Counted from the stretch's first letter, positions 1 to 8,746 are shown. The stretch is DNA of 41,115 bases from Defluviimonas salinarum (GCF_026013545.1 NZ_JAPDOG010000030.1:1-41115), one strand, 5' to 3'. Numbers and translations are program-made. The notes: a model not told the origin generated them from the letters alone.

Positions 1-111
1 CTCAAGAACGCCCGCCGTGTCGCCACCCGCTACGACAAGACTGCCGAAAGCTTCCTGGGTTTCATCGACATAACCTCGATCCGCCTCTGGCTCCGCCAAT
101 TGTCAACATGA
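1..111 (+). CDS. IS5-family transposase, C-terminal fragment
   Basis: An open frame enters from the left edge and ends at TGA 109-111. Its 36 residues include RRVATRYDKTAESFLGF and SIRLWLRQ, the typical C-terminal tail of IS5-family DDE transposases after the catalytic Glu. The catalytic residues themselves lie outside the window. The stop codon sits within a few bases of the IS terminus, as is usual in these compact elements. The element ends about 50 bp downstream of the lepA stop codon, on the opposite strand, so it did not break lepA but probably replaced its native 3' flank. The family call is from tail similarity only. Confidence 0.85.
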   Translation, partial: LKNARRVATRYDKTAESFLGFIDITSIRLWLRQLST

Positions 112-112
112 C
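1..112 (+). mobile_element. IS5-family insertion sequence, 3' end (left copy, cut by window edge)
   Basis: The first ~112 bases are the terminal part of an insertion sequence. The same sequence occurs inverted at the other end of the window, and the two copies match base for base over positions 3-115 against 41115-41003. They diverge just after a CTAR tetranucleotide, CTAA here and CTAG at the right end. That fits the YTAR target preference known for the IS5 group, so the IS end is placed at about 112, give or take two bases. The rest of the element lies outside the window, so its length and left inverted repeat cannot be seen. Confidence 0.85.
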
Positions 113-163
113 CTAAAGAGTTCTTCGCCGCGCTTAGTCCAATCAACTTTGTAAACATCCATA

Positions 164-1963
164 TTACCCATCCATCTTCAACGCGGAAATAAACGCCGAC
201 TGCGGGATCTCGACCTTGCCGAACTGGCGCATCTTCTTCTTGCCGGCCTTCTGCTTCTCCAGAAGCTTCTTCTTCCGGGTGACGTCGCCGCCGTAGCATT
301 TCGCGGTCACGTCCTTGCGCATGGCCGCAATGGTCTCGCGCGCGATGACCCTCCCACCAATGGCGGCCTGGACCGGGATCTTGAACATGTGGCGCGGGAT
401 CAGCTCCTTCAGCTTCTCGCACATCACCCGGCCGCGGCTCTCGGCGCGGTCGCGGTGGACCATGATCGAGAGCGCGTCCACCGGCTCGTCGTTGACGAGG
501 ATCGACATCTTCACGAGGTTGTCCTCGCGGTATTCGAGCATCTGGTAGTCGAAGCTCGCATAGCCCTTGGTCACCGATTTCAGCCGGTCGTAGAAGTCGA
601 AGACGACCTCGGCCAGCGGCAGGTCGTAGACCACCATCGCGCGGGAGCCGGCATAGGTCAGGTCCATCTGGATGCCGCGGCGGTCCTGGCAGAGCTTCAG
701 CACGTCGCCGAGGTAGTCGTCGGGGACCATGATCGTCGCCTTGATCCGCGGCTCCTCGATATGGTCGACGTAAGTGAGGTCGGGCATGTCGGCGGGGTTG
801 TGCAGCTCGCGCACCTCGCCGTCGCGCATGTGGAGCTTGAAGACCACCGAGGGCGCGGTGGTGATGAGGTCGAGATCGTATTCACGCTCGAGCCGGTCGC
901 GGACGACCTCGAGGTGGAGAAGGCCGAGAAAGCCCATGCGGAAGCCGAAGCCGAGGGCCGCGCTGGTCTCCATCTCGTAGGAGAAGCTGGCGTCGTTGAG
1001 GGCGAGCTTCTCGATGGCGTCGCGGAGCGCCTCGAAATCGGCGGCGTCGACCGGGAAGAGGCCGCAGAAGACCACCGGCTGGGCGGGCTTGAAGCCCGGC
1101 AGCGCCTTGTCGCAGGGCTTCTTCTCATGGGTGATGGTGTCGCCGACGCGGGTGTCGCGGACCTGCTTGATCGAGGCGGTGAAGACGCCGATCTCGCCCG
1201 GGCCCAGTTCGGCGATGTCGACCATCTGCGGTTTCAGGACGGCGAGCTTGTCGACGCCGTAGAGCGCGCCGGTCTGCATCATCTTGATGCGGTCGCCCTT
1301 CTTGATCACGCCGTCCATCACGCGGATCATGACGACGACGCCGAGATAGGGGTCGTACCATGAATCGACGAGCATCGCCTTCAAGGGGGCGCTGCGGTCG
1401 CCCTTCGGCGAGGGCAGGCGGGCGACGATGGCCTCGAGCACGTCGGGGATGCCGATGCCGGTCTTGGCGGAGATCGGCACGGCCTGCGAGGCGTCGATGC
1501 CGATCACGTCCTCGATCTCGGCCTTGACCTTCTCGGGCTCGGAGGCGGGCAGGTCGATCTTGTTGAGGACCGGGACGAGCTCGTGGTCGGCGTCGATCGC
1601 CTGGTAGGCGTTGGCCAGCGTCTGGGCCTCGACACCTTGCGTCGCGTCGACGACGAGGAGCGAGCCCTCGACGGCGCGCATCGAGCGCGAGACCTCGTAG
1701 GCGAAGTCGACATGGCCCGGCGTGTCGATCAGGTTGAGGATGTAGGTCTTGCCGTCCTTCGCCGGGTACTCGATGCGGACGGTGTTGGCCTTGATGGTGA
1801 TGCCGCGTTCTCGCTCGATATCCATCGAGTCCAGCAGCTGGGACTTCATGTCGCGTTCGGCGACGGTCCCGGTCAGCTGGATCAGCCGGTCGGCAAGGGT
1901 GGATTTGCCGTGGTCGATATGGGCCACGATGGAGAAATTGCGGATCTGGGCGAGCTCGGTCAT
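164..1963 (-). CDS. lepA: Elongation factor 4 (LepA), ribosomal back-translocase GTPase
   Basis: LepA is a membrane- and ribosome-associated translational GTPase that remodels stalled or mis-translocated ribosomes. The frame gives 599 residues, the usual family length. The G1 loop AHIDHGKST is at residues 14-22. The DTPGH and NKIDLP motifs follow in the G domain, and the lysine-rich C-terminal tail typical of LepA ([15 protein letters not shown]) is present. The ATG at 1963 was chosen because [17 protein letters not shown] is the canonical LepA N-terminus; the frame stays open upstream, but that extension is not conserved-looking. It is transcribed toward the IS at the left edge, with only ~50 bp between the stop codon and the IS end. 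No clear terminator is left there. Confidence 0.97.
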   Translation of the reverse strand: MTELAQIRNFSIVAHIDHGKSTLADRLIQLTGTVAERDMKSQLLDSMDIERERGITIKANTVRIEYPAKDGKTYILNLIDTPGHVDFAYEVSRSMRAVEGSLLVVDATQGVEAQTLANAYQAIDADHELVPVLNKIDLPASEPEKVKAEIEDVIGIDASQAVPISAKTGIGIPDVLEAIVARLPSPKGDRSAPLKAMLVDSWYDPYLGVVVMIRVMDGVIKKGDRIKMMQTGALYGVDKLAVLKPQMVDIAELGPGEIGVFTASIKQVRDTRVGDTITHEKKPCDKALPGFKPAQPVVFCGLFPVDAADFEALRDAIEKLALNDASFSYEMETSAALGFGFRMGFLGLLHLEVVRDRLEREYDLDLITTAPSVVFKLHMRDGEVRELHNPADMPDLTYVDHIEEPRIKATIMVPDDYLGDVLKLCQDRRGIQMDLTYAGSRAMVVYDLPLAEVVFDFYDRLKSVTKGYASFDYQMLEYREDNLVKMSILVNDEPVDALSIMVHRDRAESRGRVMCEKLKELIPRHMFKIPVQAAIGGRVIARETIAAMRKDVTAKCYGGDVTRKKKLLEKQKAGKKKMRQFGKVEIPQSAFISALKMDG

Positions 1964-2031
1964 GATGGCGCGGATATGCGCGGGAAATGGCGGGCGGTCA
2001 ATGGGGGAGAAGGGTCCGCGCTGCGGCTGCG

Positions 2032-2355
2032 TCACTCCTTGCGGCGGATGAGCGCGTTGGCGATCTGGCCGACGAGTGCCACGAAGAGGCCGATGCCGAG
2101 CAGCATGAAGGCGATGGTGAAGATCTTGCCCGCATCGGTCTGGGGGGCGAAGTCGCCGTAGCCGACCGTCGACATCGTCGCCACGCAGAAGTAAAGCGCG
2201 TCGAGCCAGCTCCAGCCCTCGACATTGTGGTAGAAAACGGTGCCGCTGAGGACCGTCGCGAACACGAGGGTCACCGTCGTTCGGAAGGCCGGATCGCCCC
2301 ACGATCGCCGGATCGCGCGGAAGAGCCTCGCCAGCGTGAGAAAGAACGGAACCAT
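2032..2355 (-). CDS. Minimal two-helix potassium channel (Ion_trans_2 family)
   Basis: The product is a 107-residue inner-membrane protein with the KcsA-like layout. A first helix spans about residues 25-43, followed by a pore helix, the selectivity filter TVGYGD at 63-68, and a second helix at about 78-101. No RCK/TrkA-N, cyclic-nucleotide or voltage-sensor domain is attached, so it is a bare pore module expected to form a tetramer. It lies 68 bp upstream of lepA on the same strand and could be co-transcribed with it, though no functional link is evident. The filter makes K+ selectivity likely; what gates the channel cannot be read from the sequence. Confidence 0.9.
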   Translation of the reverse strand: MVPFFLTLARLFRAIRRSWGDPAFRTTVTLVFATVLSGTVFYHNVEGWSWLDALYFCVATMSTVGYGDFAPQTDAGKIFTIAFMLLGIGLFVALVGQIANALIRRKE

Positions 2356-2494
2356 GCGCCCCCCTGGTCTGCGTCACTTGCGGCCAGAGACTGGCGTATG
2401 GCGCCGAGCCCCGCAAGCCCCGGCGGGCGGGGCGGTCTCGGGGAGGATCGGGGCGGATGTGACCCTGCCGCTACCGGCTTGCCCCCCACTCCCA

Positions 2495-2519
2495 TCCCCT
2501 CCCCACCAGGGGGAGGGGA
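2495..2519. repeat. GC-rich hairpin, intergenic palindrome
   Basis: This is a perfect stem of TCCCCTCCCC (2495-2504) against GGGGAGGGGA (2510-2519) with a 5-base loop. Short palindromes with a C4TC4/G4AG4 arm are common dispersed intergenic repeats in alphaproteobacteria. There is no T-run on either side, so an intrinsic terminator is not supported. It lies between the K+ channel gene and the dehydrogenase pseudogene. Confidence 0.5.
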
Positions 2520-2567
2520 GGCGCAGGGCCGCGGTGCGGATCGCCCCGGCCCGAACGGGATCCAGGC

Positions 2568-2925
2568 GAAGCGCGCGCGGGTTCCCTGCGTCCTGAGCCG
2601 CGGGGCGCGGGATATCGCGAGGCCCGGCCAGCCGGAGAGTGCCTCGTCGCAGCGGTCCAGCGTCCGCACCCGGGAGGAGTTGATGAGGGCGGAAGCGGGT
2701 TTCATCGCGGCGAGCTCCGCCCTGCCGATGATGTGCCGCGTCGTATCCTTGAGCGTGCAGCGAAGCGGGACGACATCCGCCCGCAGCAGGATAGGCGCTC
2801 AGGTCATCGACCTTTTCGCCCCCCGCGCGCGGCCATCATCTCCGCGCTCCGGCCCGGATCGAGGGCGGCCACGCGGGGCGCGGACCCCCTGCCCCGCCGC
2901 CCGCGCAGGACCGCGAACCGCCGGC
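2568..2925 (-). pseudogene. Decayed, internally deleted D-2-hydroxyacid dehydrogenase fragment
   Basis: This stretch aligns with the 3' half of the intact dehydrogenase gene at 5152-6159, in the same orientation. Over 2677-2760 against 5462-5545 a hand count gives 69 of 84 identical bases. Translated pieces match the intact protein: MKPASALINSSR against [12 protein letters not shown], and [11 protein letters not shown] against [11 protein letters not shown]. About 194 bp (5255-5448 of the intact gene) are missing at 2664/2665, removing the catalytic Glu and His region. The NAD-binding half is absent beyond ~2925, and the reading frame is broken. It is a dead copy, with the boundaries drawn by eye. 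It and the intact gene flank the usp-symporter pair as direct repeats. Confidence 0.85.
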
Positions 2926-3047
2926 CGGAAAAGGAGCCGCCGCACCCCAAACGGCGCCCCATTCTGGACTCAGGATGCCTCGCAGTCTGGCCCTAACATC
3001 GGGAATCCCCACCCGCTACGGTTGCCGGATACCAAATCTCATGATCC

Positions 3048-3069
3048 GGGCGGCAGCGATCAGCCGCCC
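3048..3069. other. Inverted repeat in the usp leader
   Basis: A perfect 7-bp stem GGGCGGC/GCCGCCC with an 8-base loop lies about 30 bp upstream of the usp start codon and 20 bp before its ribosome binding site (AGGGAGG, 3091-3097). It could be an operator, a leader hairpin or a chance structure. No T-run follows, so it is unlikely to be a terminator. Confidence 0.35.
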
Positions 3070-3101
3070 CAACTCACTTGACCGCAACCAAGGGAGGACC
3101 G

Positions 3102-3536
3102 ATGAGCAATACGGTTTTGCTAGCGACAGACGGCAGCCCCGGCTCGGCCCGGGCACTCGACCACGCGATGGAGCGGGCGGGGAAATCCGGTGCGCGGGTG
3201 CTCGTCGCCTATGTCATCGAATGGTCGCCCTACTCGTTCAACACGCCGGAAGAAAACGCCCTGCGGCACACCAGGCGGGAATCCGAGATCGAGCGGGCCC
3301 GCGCCACCATCGTCGATCCGGCGCTGGCCAGGCTCAGGGCGGCCGGGATCGACTGCGAGGGGATCGTCCAGCACGGCCATCCGGCAAAGACCCTCGCCGA
3401 GATCGCGGAGGAACACGGCGCGGCGCAGATCGTCATCGGCAAGCAGGGCCAGAGCGGGCTCAAGGCGATGCTCTTCGGCAGCGTCGCGGGCAACCTGGTC
3501 CAGCTCGCGACGGTGCCGGTCATGGTCGTGCCCTAG
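3102..3536 (+). CDS. Universal stress protein (UspA family)
   Basis: The product is a 144-residue single-domain cytoplasmic USP. It opens with the typical strand and turn VLLATDGSPGS and ends with GKQGQSGLKAMLFGSVAGNL and VPVMVVP. This matches the ATP-binding pattern G-x2-G-x9-G-S, so it is likely an ATP-binding type. The ATG at 3102 follows AGGGAGG at 3091-3097 and gives the standard family N-terminus; an open extension to 3078 is not needed. It lies 60 bp upstream of the Na+/alanine symporter gene on the same strand and is probably co-transcribed with it. In many bacteria USPs sit beside transporters and may modulate them; that role here is inference. Confidence 0.92.
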   Translation: MSNTVLLATDGSPGSARALDHAMERAGKSGARVLVAYVIEWSPYSFNTPEENALRHTRRESEIERARATIVDPALARLRAAGIDCEGIVQHGHPAKTLAEIAEEHGAAQIVIGKQGQSGLKAMLFGSVAGNLVQLATVPVMVVP

Positions 3537-3596
3537 GGGCCCGACTGCGGCCCTCGGGGTCCGGCCCGAAAGCGAAACCAAGGAAACGGAGGAACC

Positions 3597-5099
3597 ATGT
3601 CGCGTCTGATCGCAGCCCTGCTGCCTCTCGCCGTCCTGCCGTCGCCCGCGCTCGCCGCGGGCATCGACGAGACCATCAACAACCTCACCGCCCCGCTCGC
3701 GACCCTGATCGGGCAGATCGTCTTCTTCAAGGTCACCCTCTTCGGCGCCGGCCTGCCGCTCGTCGTCCTCTGGCTCGTCGCGGGGGCGGTGTTCTTCACC
3801 TTCTACATGGGCTTCGTGAACCTGCGCGGTTTCAAGCACGCGATCGAGCTGGTTCGCGGCGACTATGCCGACCCGGATAGCGCGGGCGAGGTCAGCCACT
3901 TCCAGGCGCTGGCCACCGCCGTTTCGGGCACCGTGGGCATCGGCAACATCGGCGGCGTCGCGGTCGCCGTGACCGTCGGCGGGCCGGGGGCGACGTTCTG
4001 GCTCATTCTCGCGGGCTTCCTCGGCATGTCGACGAAGTTCGTCGAATGCACGCTCGGCGTGAAGTACCGCAACGAGAACCCCGACGGCTCGGTCTCGGGC
4101 GGGCCGATGTACTACCTGTCGAAGGGCTTCGCCGAACGCGGCATGGAAGGCTTCGGCAAGGTCATCGGTACCTTCTACGCCATCGGCATCTTCGTCGGCG
4201 CGCTCGGCATCGGCAACATGTTCCAGTCGAACCAGGCCTATGTGCAGCTCAACACCGTCGCGGGCGGCCGGCTTGACGGCTATGGCTGGCTGATCGGGCT
4301 GATCCTCGCCGCGGTGGTCTTCGCCGTGATCATCGGCGGCATCAAGTCGATCGCGCGCGTGACCGAGAAGATCGTGCCCTTCATGGCGGTCTTCTACTGC
4401 GTCTTCGCGATCATCGTGATCCTGATGAACTTCACCGCGATCCCGGAGGCCATTGCCAATGTCTTCACCGGCGCCTTCACCGGCGAGGGGGTCGCGGGCG
4501 GCGCCTTGGGCGCGCTGATCATCGGCTTCCAGCGCGCGGTCTTCTCGAACGAGGCCGGCATCGGCTCGGCCTCGATCGCCCATTCGGCGGTCAAGACCGA
4601 CGAGCCGGTGACGGAAGGTTATGTCTCGCTTCTCGAGCCCTTCATCGACACGATCGTGATCTGCACCATCACCGCGATGGTGATCGGCACGAGCCAAGTC
4701 GCCGATCCGGGCTTCGCCGGCGAGGCGACCGGGGTCGCCATGACCTCGGCGGCGTTCGAGCGGCAGCTGAGCTGGTTCCCGCTGCCTCTGGCCTTCGCGG
4801 CGCTCCTGTTCGCCTTCTCGACGATGATCTCGTGGTCCTATTACGGCCTGAAGGGCTGGACCTACCTCTTCGGCGAGGGCGATGCCGGGCAGACGGTCTA
4901 CAAGCTGATCTTCTGCGCCTTCGTGGCCCTCGGCTGCGTCGTCCAGCTCGGCCCGATCCTCGACATCTCGGACGCGCTCGTGTTCCTGATCTGCGTTCCG
5001 AACATCCTCGGGCTCTACTTCCTCGCCCCGATCGTCCGGCGCGAGATGGACGACTACCGGGCACGGCTCGCGCGCGGCGAGATCCGGAAATACGCCTGA
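3597..5099 (+). CDS. Sodium:alanine symporter (AGCS family)
   Basis: The product is a 500-residue polytopic inner-membrane transporter expected to import alanine or glycine with Na+. Family hallmarks are visible: TVGIGNIGGVAVAV in an early helix, the SGGPMYYLSKG segment, and the highly conserved FSNEAGIGSASIAHSAVKT loop. The first ~21 residues (ending ALA-AG) look like a cleavable signal or an extra N-terminal helix before the mature start GIDETINN. Length is normal for AGCS. ATG 3597 is preceded by AAACGGAGGAACC. It follows the universal stress protein gene and converges on the dehydrogenase gene, with a GC-rich hairpin between them. The exact amino acid carried cannot be told from the sequence. 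Confidence 0.95.
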   Translation: MSRLIAALLPLAVLPSPALAAGIDETINNLTAPLATLIGQIVFFKVTLFGAGLPLVVLWLVAGAVFFTFYMGFVNLRGFKHAIELVRGDYADPDSAGEVSHFQALATAVSGTVGIGNIGGVAVAVTVGGPGATFWLILAGFLGMSTKFVECTLGVKYRNENPDGSVSGGPMYYLSKGFAERGMEGFGKVIGTFYAIGIFVGALGIGNMFQSNQAYVQLNTVAGGRLDGYGWLIGLILAAVVFAVIIGGIKSIARVTEKIVPFMAVFYCVFAIIVILMNFTAIPEAIANVFTGAFTGEGVAGGALGALIIGFQRAVFSNEAGIGSASIAHSAVKTDEPVTEGYVSLLEPFIDTIVICTITAMVIGTSQVADPGFAGEATGVAMTSAAFERQLSWFPLPLAFAALLFAFSTMISWSYYGLKGWTYLFGEGDAGQTVYKLIFCAFVALGCVVQLGPILDISDALVFLICVPNILGLYFLAPIVRREMDDYRARLARGEIRKYA

Positions 5100-5108
5100 G
5101 CAAGGATG

Positions 5109-5134
5109 CCGCCCGCCGGTCGCGCGGCGGGCGG
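5109..5134. terminator. Possible bidirectional terminator hairpin
   Basis: A perfect 9-bp stem CCGCCCGCC/GGCGGGCGG with an 8-base loop lies in the 52-bp gap between the convergent symporter and dehydrogenase genes. Its position suits a shared terminator. It lacks a T-run on either strand, so factor-independent termination is uncertain. Confidence 0.5.
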
Positions 5135-5151
5135 ATCACTGGCCCTCGGCC

Positions 5152-6159
5152 TCACCCGAAGCGCACGCCCTGTTCCTGCGCCCTGAGCCGAGGGTCGCGG
5201 GATTTCACCAGGAGCGGGCGGCCGGAGAGGGCCTCGTCGCAGCGCTCCAGCGTCTCGCGTTCGAGCCGCTCCATCGCTTCGGCCGTGTAGAAGGTCAGGT
5301 GCGGCAGCAGCAGGACGTTCGGGAGCCTGAAGAGCGGGCTCATGAGGTGGCCGGAAAGGCTCAGTGGTTCGGAAGAGAAGACGTCGAGGCCGGCGCCGGC
5401 GATCCGGCCCTCGGTCAGCGCGGCGACCAGCGCCGCCTCGTCGACGAGCGCGCCGCGGGAGGAGTTGATGAGAAAGGCCGCGGGTTTCATCGCGGCGAGT
5501 TCGGCCGCGCCGATGATGTGGCGGGTCGTTTCGTTCAGGGTGCAGTGGAGCGAGACGAAATCGGATTGCGCCAGCATCTCGTGCAGGTCCTCCACCTTCT
5601 CGACCCCGTGCGCGGCCATCTCCTCGGCGCTCATGCCTGGCGTAAAGGAGATCACGCGGGCGCGGAACCCCTGCCCCGCCATCCGCGCGAAGCTCTTGCC
5701 GATGCGGCCCAGCCCGACGATGCCCACGGTCTTGCCGGCGATGTCGCTGCCCATCCAGCGCGCCGTGGGCCAGGCCCAGCCCTCGGCCTGCATCTGGCGG
5801 TCAAGCGGCACCAGTTTCTTCGCGAGCGCGATCATCAGGGTGAAGGCGCCCTCGGCCACCGTCTCCTCGGCATATTCGGGGATGTTGACGACCGGGATGC
5901 CCTTAGCGATCGCCGCGGGGATGTCGATCGCGTCGATGCCGACGCCGTATTTGACGATGCCCCTGAGCCGGGTCGCGGCGGCGATCACCGCGGCGGTCAC
6001 CGGGGTGTAGCACATCACGAGGAGGTCGGCCGAGGCGACCTCGGCGGCGAGTGCGGCCTCGCTCACGCCCTCGGGCAGGAGCACGAGTTCGCCGCGCCGG
6101 CGCAGCTCGGCATCGAGCTGCGGCGTTTCGAGTTCGCAATCGGTCCGGACGATCTTCAT
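5152..6159 (-). CDS. D-isomer-specific 2-hydroxyacid dehydrogenase
   Basis: This is an NAD(P)-dependent cytoplasmic oxidoreductase of the D-2-hydroxyacid dehydrogenase family, 335 residues long. The Rossmann motif GLGRIG is at 149-154. The catalytic Arg is R235 in NSSRGALVD, the Glu is E264 in GLDVFSSEP, and the His is H287 in LLPHLTFYT. The last motif departs from the usual PHxAxxT, so substrate preference may be unusual. ATG 6159 is used because GCAGGAAAC precedes it and MKIVRTD is a normal first beta strand; the open extension to 6183 lacks a ribosome site. A degenerate relative of the gene lies at 2568-2925. Substrate cannot be assigned; hydroxypyruvate, glyoxylate or another 2-oxoacid are all possible. 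Confidence 0.92.
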   Translation of the reverse strand: MKIVRTDCELETPQLDAELRRRGELVLLPEGVSEAALAAEVASADLLVMCYTPVTAAVIAAATRLRGIVKYGVGIDAIDIPAAIAKGIPVVNIPEYAEETVAEGAFTLMIALAKKLVPLDRQMQAEGWAWPTARWMGSDIAGKTVGIVGLGRIGKSFARMAGQGFRARVISFTPGMSAEEMAAHGVEKVEDLHEMLAQSDFVSLHCTLNETTRHIIGAAELAAMKPAAFLINSSRGALVDEAALVAALTEGRIAGAGLDVFSSEPLSLSGHLMSPLFRLPNVLLLPHLTFYTAEAMERLERETLERCDEALSGRPLLVKSRDPRLRAQEQGVRFG

Positions 6160-6250
6160 GTTTCCTGCCCCCCTGGCGGCCACGCACTTTGGAGTGTTTC
6201 GTGCTATGTTAGAGGGGCGACCGGCCCGGCCGCCAGAGAAAGAGCAAGCG

Positions 6251-6532
6251 ATGAAGGAGATTGCCTACAGCGTGCGTGTCACCGGCCATGTCCAGGGCGT
6301 CGCCTACCGCGCCTGGGCGCGCTCCGAGGCGGGGCTTCTCGGCCTCAGGGGCTGGGTCCGCAACCGCGGCGACGGCTCGGTGGAAGCGCTGGTCGCGGGG
6401 CCCGAGGCGGCCGTCGAGGAGATGGTCGCGGCGATGAGCGAGGGCCCCGGCGCGGCCCAGGTCACCGATGTCTGGACCGAAGCCGCCGACCCCGCCACAG
6501 CACCTGACGGGGAGTTCCGGATCACCGGCTGA
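6251..6532 (+). CDS. acyP: Acylphosphatase
   Basis: Small cytoplasmic enzyme (93 residues) that hydrolyses carboxyl-phosphate bonds of acylphosphates such as acetyl phosphate or 1,3-bisphosphoglycerate. The signature GHVQGVAYR gives the phosphate-binding Arg at R20, and [13 protein letters not shown] gives the catalytic Asn at N38. Length and fold order are standard. The ATG at 6251 is the family start; upstream there is only a weak purine-rich site (AGAAAGAGC). It is divergent from the dehydrogenase gene (91 bp between the starts) and converges on the secreted NTF2-like gene, 9 bp away. Confidence 0.95.
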   Translation: MKEIAYSVRVTGHVQGVAYRAWARSEAGLLGLRGWVRNRGDGSVEALVAGPEAAVEEMVAAMSEGPGAAQVTDVWTEAADPATAPDGEFRITG

Positions 6533-6541
6533 CGGTCGCGC

Positions 6542-6967
6542 TCATTTCGGCGTGATCTTGGCCGTGAAGGTCTGGGCGACGATCTTGCCATCCTCGACAA
6601 GGAAGGTGTCGGTGGCGGTCTCGTAGGTATTGTCGGGCGTGTCGGCGTGCCAGGTGATGTAGCCGATCCGCCCGTTGTAGACCTCGCCGGTCATCTCGAA
6701 GACAACGTCGGGCTTGCCGAACTCGGCGAAGAAGGCCTCGAAGGCGGGGCGCATCTCTTCGGGGCCGGTCATGACCGTGCCGTTGGCAATCATCACCGAC
6801 GTGTCGGTAAAGTCCGCGAGCATGGCGTCCATGTCGCCCGCCCCGAAGGCCGCCAGATGACGGTGCACGACCTCTTCGGTCATCGCCGCGTCGTCCGCCC
6901 ATACAGGACCCGCGAGCGCCAGGATAACGGCAGTCAGAACCGCCGGCTTCGTGAGGATTGCGGTCAT
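6542..6967 (-). CDS. Secreted NTF2-like/SnoaL-like domain protein
   Basis: The product has 141 residues with a clear signal peptide ending around PVWA-DDA (about residue 24), so the mature protein should be periplasmic. The rest matches the NTF2-like fold. A helical start (EEVVHRHLAAFGAGDMDAMLADF) is followed by the conserved DTSVMIANG and GPEEMRPAFEAFF segments, and then by beta strands with YITWHADTPDN and TFLVEDGKI. Such proteins bind small ligands or act as ketosteroid-isomerase-like enzymes; no catalytic residue can be assigned here. It is convergent with acylphosphatase and separated by 83 bp from the Lrp-family regulator. Function unknown. Confidence 0.85.
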   Translation of the reverse strand: MTAILTKPAVLTAVILALAGPVWADDAAMTEEVVHRHLAAFGAGDMDAMLADFTDTSVMIANGTVMTGPEEMRPAFEAFFAEFGKPDVVFEMTGEVYNGRIGYITWHADTPDNTYETATDTFLVEDGKIVAQTFTAKITPK

Positions 6968-7050
6968 TTCGTCCCCCTATGTTTGATTTCGCAAGGCCGC
7001 GCTGGCCCGAGCCGCGACTATAGCACATCCGGGCCGCCACCGCCCGGCGC

Positions 7051-7506
7051 TCACCCGACCGGCAGGACCTGGCGCTTGACCATCGCGCGGAGCGCGAAGG
7101 AGGAGCGGGTCGAGCGGATGCCCGGCACCCGCATCAGCTTTTCTTCGAGGAAGCGGTCGAAATCGGCGAGGTCGGCCGCCACCACCCGCATCAGGATGTC
7201 GCGCGATCCGGTCATCAGGTGGCACTCCATCACCCGGTCGAAGCCCCTCACCGCGCGTTCGAAGGCCTCGATCGCGTCCTTCGACTGCTTTTCCAGCTCG
7301 ACCCAGATGAAGATCGAGACCGGCAGGCCGACCCGGTGCTGGTCGATCCGCGCCGAATAGCCCTCGATCACGCCTTCGGATTCGAGTCGGGCAAGACGGC
7401 GGGCACAGGGCGTCTGCGACAGGCCGATCTCGGCGGCGAGGTCGGTCACGGTGAGGCGACCGTCGCGCTGGAGAGCCGCGAGAATCCGGCGGTCTATGGC
7501 GTCCAT
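7051..7506 (-). CDS. Lrp/AsnC-family transcriptional regulator
   Basis: The product is a 151-residue DNA-binding regulator. The N-terminal winged helix-turn-helix is at about residues 3-48 (LTVTDLAAEIGLSQTPCARR and the following recognition helix). The C-terminal RAM ligand-binding domain carries the family segment VMECHLMTGSRDILMRVV. Lrp/AsnC proteins usually sense an amino acid and control metabolism of that amino acid. This gene is transcribed divergently from a Glu/Leu/Phe/Val dehydrogenase gene, with 132 bp between start codons, which makes that dehydrogenase the obvious target. Autoregulation from the shared intergenic region is likely by family habit but not shown. Confidence 0.94.
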   Translation of the reverse strand: MDAIDRRILAALQRDGRLTVTDLAAEIGLSQTPCARRLARLESEGVIEGYSARIDQHRVGLPVSIFIWVELEKQSKDAIEAFERAVRGFDRVMECHLMTGSRDILMRVVAADLADFDRFLEEKLMRVPGIRSTRSSFALRAMVKRQVLPVG

Positions 7507-7540
7507 GGGGAATTTTACCTTCTTGACCGTTACATTTAGT

Positions 7541-7578
7541 TAATATCACCACATGAAAGAACATCAAAGGTGGATATT
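7541..7578. promoter_or_regulatory. Candidate Lrp-type operator (imperfect inverted repeat)
   Basis: In the AT-richer divergent region between the Lrp-family gene and the amino-acid dehydrogenase gene, AATATCACC (7542-7550) faces GGTGGATATT (7569-7578), an inverted repeat with one inserted base centred near 7560. Lrp/AsnC proteins typically bind such AT-rich dyads. The position, ~35 bp from the regulator start and ~60 bp from the dehydrogenase start, suits control of both genes. This is an inference from symmetry and placement. Confidence 0.45.
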
Positions 7579-7638
7579 GGCGAAAACCTCCGCACGAGCG
7601 GTGGTATTCTGGACTTCGCATCATTCACGGAGCCTGCC

Positions 7639-8688
7639 ATGCAGATCACGCCGGTCGAAACCGCCGAGCACGAGGAAGTCTATCGCGTCGAGGACAGGGA
7701 GGCGGGGCTTGTCGGCTTCATTGCCGTGCATTCGACCGCGCTCGGCCCGGCGGCGGGCGGGCTCAGGATGCGGGTCTACCGCAGCGAGGACGAGGCGCTT
7801 GGCGACGTACTCAGGCTCTCGCGCGGGATGACCTTCAAGAACGCGGCGGCGGACCTGCCGCTCGGCGGCGGCAAGGCGGTGATCCTTGGCGATCCGGCGC
7901 GCGACAAGACGCCGGAACTGCTGCGCGCGATGGGCCGCGCGGTCGAGACGCTCTCGGGCCGATACTGGACCGCCGAGGACATGGGGATGACGACCGCCGA
8001 CATGGCCGTGCTGGCCGAGACGACCGCTTACGTCGCCGGGCTCGCGGGCGGGGCGTTCGCCTCCGGCGATCCCTCGCCGGTGACCGCGCGCGGCGTCTTC
8101 AACGCGGTCCGGCGGGTGGCGCAGCACCGGTTCGGGCGCGCGGATCTCGACGGGCTGACGGTGTCGGTACAGGGGCTTGGCAACGTCGGGCGGCATCTCT
8201 GCGCGCTGCTCCACGGCGAAGGGGCGCGGCTGATCGTCACCGACATCGACCCGGCGCGCGTTGCCGGAGCGGTCGCGGAATGGTCGGCCGAGGCGGTGGC
8301 CGAGAGCGAGATCTACAGCGCGGGCGCCGACATCTTCGCGCCCTGCGCGATCGGCGGCATCCTCAACGAGGGGACGATCCCCGAGCTGCGGGTCTCCGCG
8401 GTGGCGGGCGGTGCCAACAACCAGCTCGCGACGCCCGAGGACGGCGCGCGGCTGGCGGCGCGCGGCATCCTTTACGCCCCGGATTTCGTCGCCAATGGCG
8501 GCGGCATCATCAATGTCGCGGCCGAGATCCTGAAGATCGCCGACCGGCAGAGCTGGGTCGCGGCCAAGCTCGACGCGCTCGACGGCACGATGGAGGCAAT
8601 CCTGAGCGCCGCCGCGGCCGAGGGGGTCGGCCCGAACGCCGTCGCCGAACGCATCGTCGCCGAGCGGATGCGCCGCGTCGCCGCCTGA
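7639..8688 (+). CDS. Glu/Leu/Phe/Val dehydrogenase (leucine dehydrogenase-like)
   Basis: NAD-dependent amino-acid dehydrogenase performing reversible oxidative deamination, probably of a branched-chain or aromatic amino acid. At 349 residues it has leucine/phenylalanine dehydrogenase length and is much shorter than glutamate dehydrogenases. MTFKNAAADLPLGGGKAVI carries the substrate-binding Lys (K67) and catalytic Lys (K79), and VQGLGNVGRHL is the dinucleotide-binding loop. The ATG at 7639 was chosen because MQITPVETAEHEEVYR matches family N-termini and ACGGAG precedes it; the frame is open from 7570 without a good site. The divergent Lrp-type regulator suggests amino-acid-responsive control. 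The choice among Leu, Val and Phe cannot be made from motifs. Confidence 0.93.
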   Translation: MQITPVETAEHEEVYRVEDREAGLVGFIAVHSTALGPAAGGLRMRVYRSEDEALGDVLRLSRGMTFKNAAADLPLGGGKAVILGDPARDKTPELLRAMGRAVETLSGRYWTAEDMGMTTADMAVLAETTAYVAGLAGGAFASGDPSPVTARGVFNAVRRVAQHRFGRADLDGLTVSVQGLGNVGRHLCALLHGEGARLIVTDIDPARVAGAVAEWSAEAVAESEIYSAGADIFAPCAIGGILNEGTIPELRVSAVAGGANNQLATPEDGARLAARGILYAPDFVANGGGIINVAAEILKIADRQSWVAAKLDALDGTMEAILSAAAAEGVGPNAVAERIVAERMRRVAA

Positions 8689-8746
8689 GCCCTTGACGGC
8701 GGCGCCGCGCGGGCCGATCTATGCGGCAAAGCGAAGGGTAAAAGCG

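Noticed and set aside
3078-3091. FNR-like site TTGACCGCAACCAA
   Set aside because: It matches the TTGAT-N4-ATCAA consensus in 8 of 10 positions, but it lies only ten bases before the usp start codon and overlaps the ribosome site, a poor place for an activator site.
2992-3101. Search for a sigma-70-like promoter of usp
   Set aside because: No -35/-10 pair with acceptable spacing stands out, so none is called.
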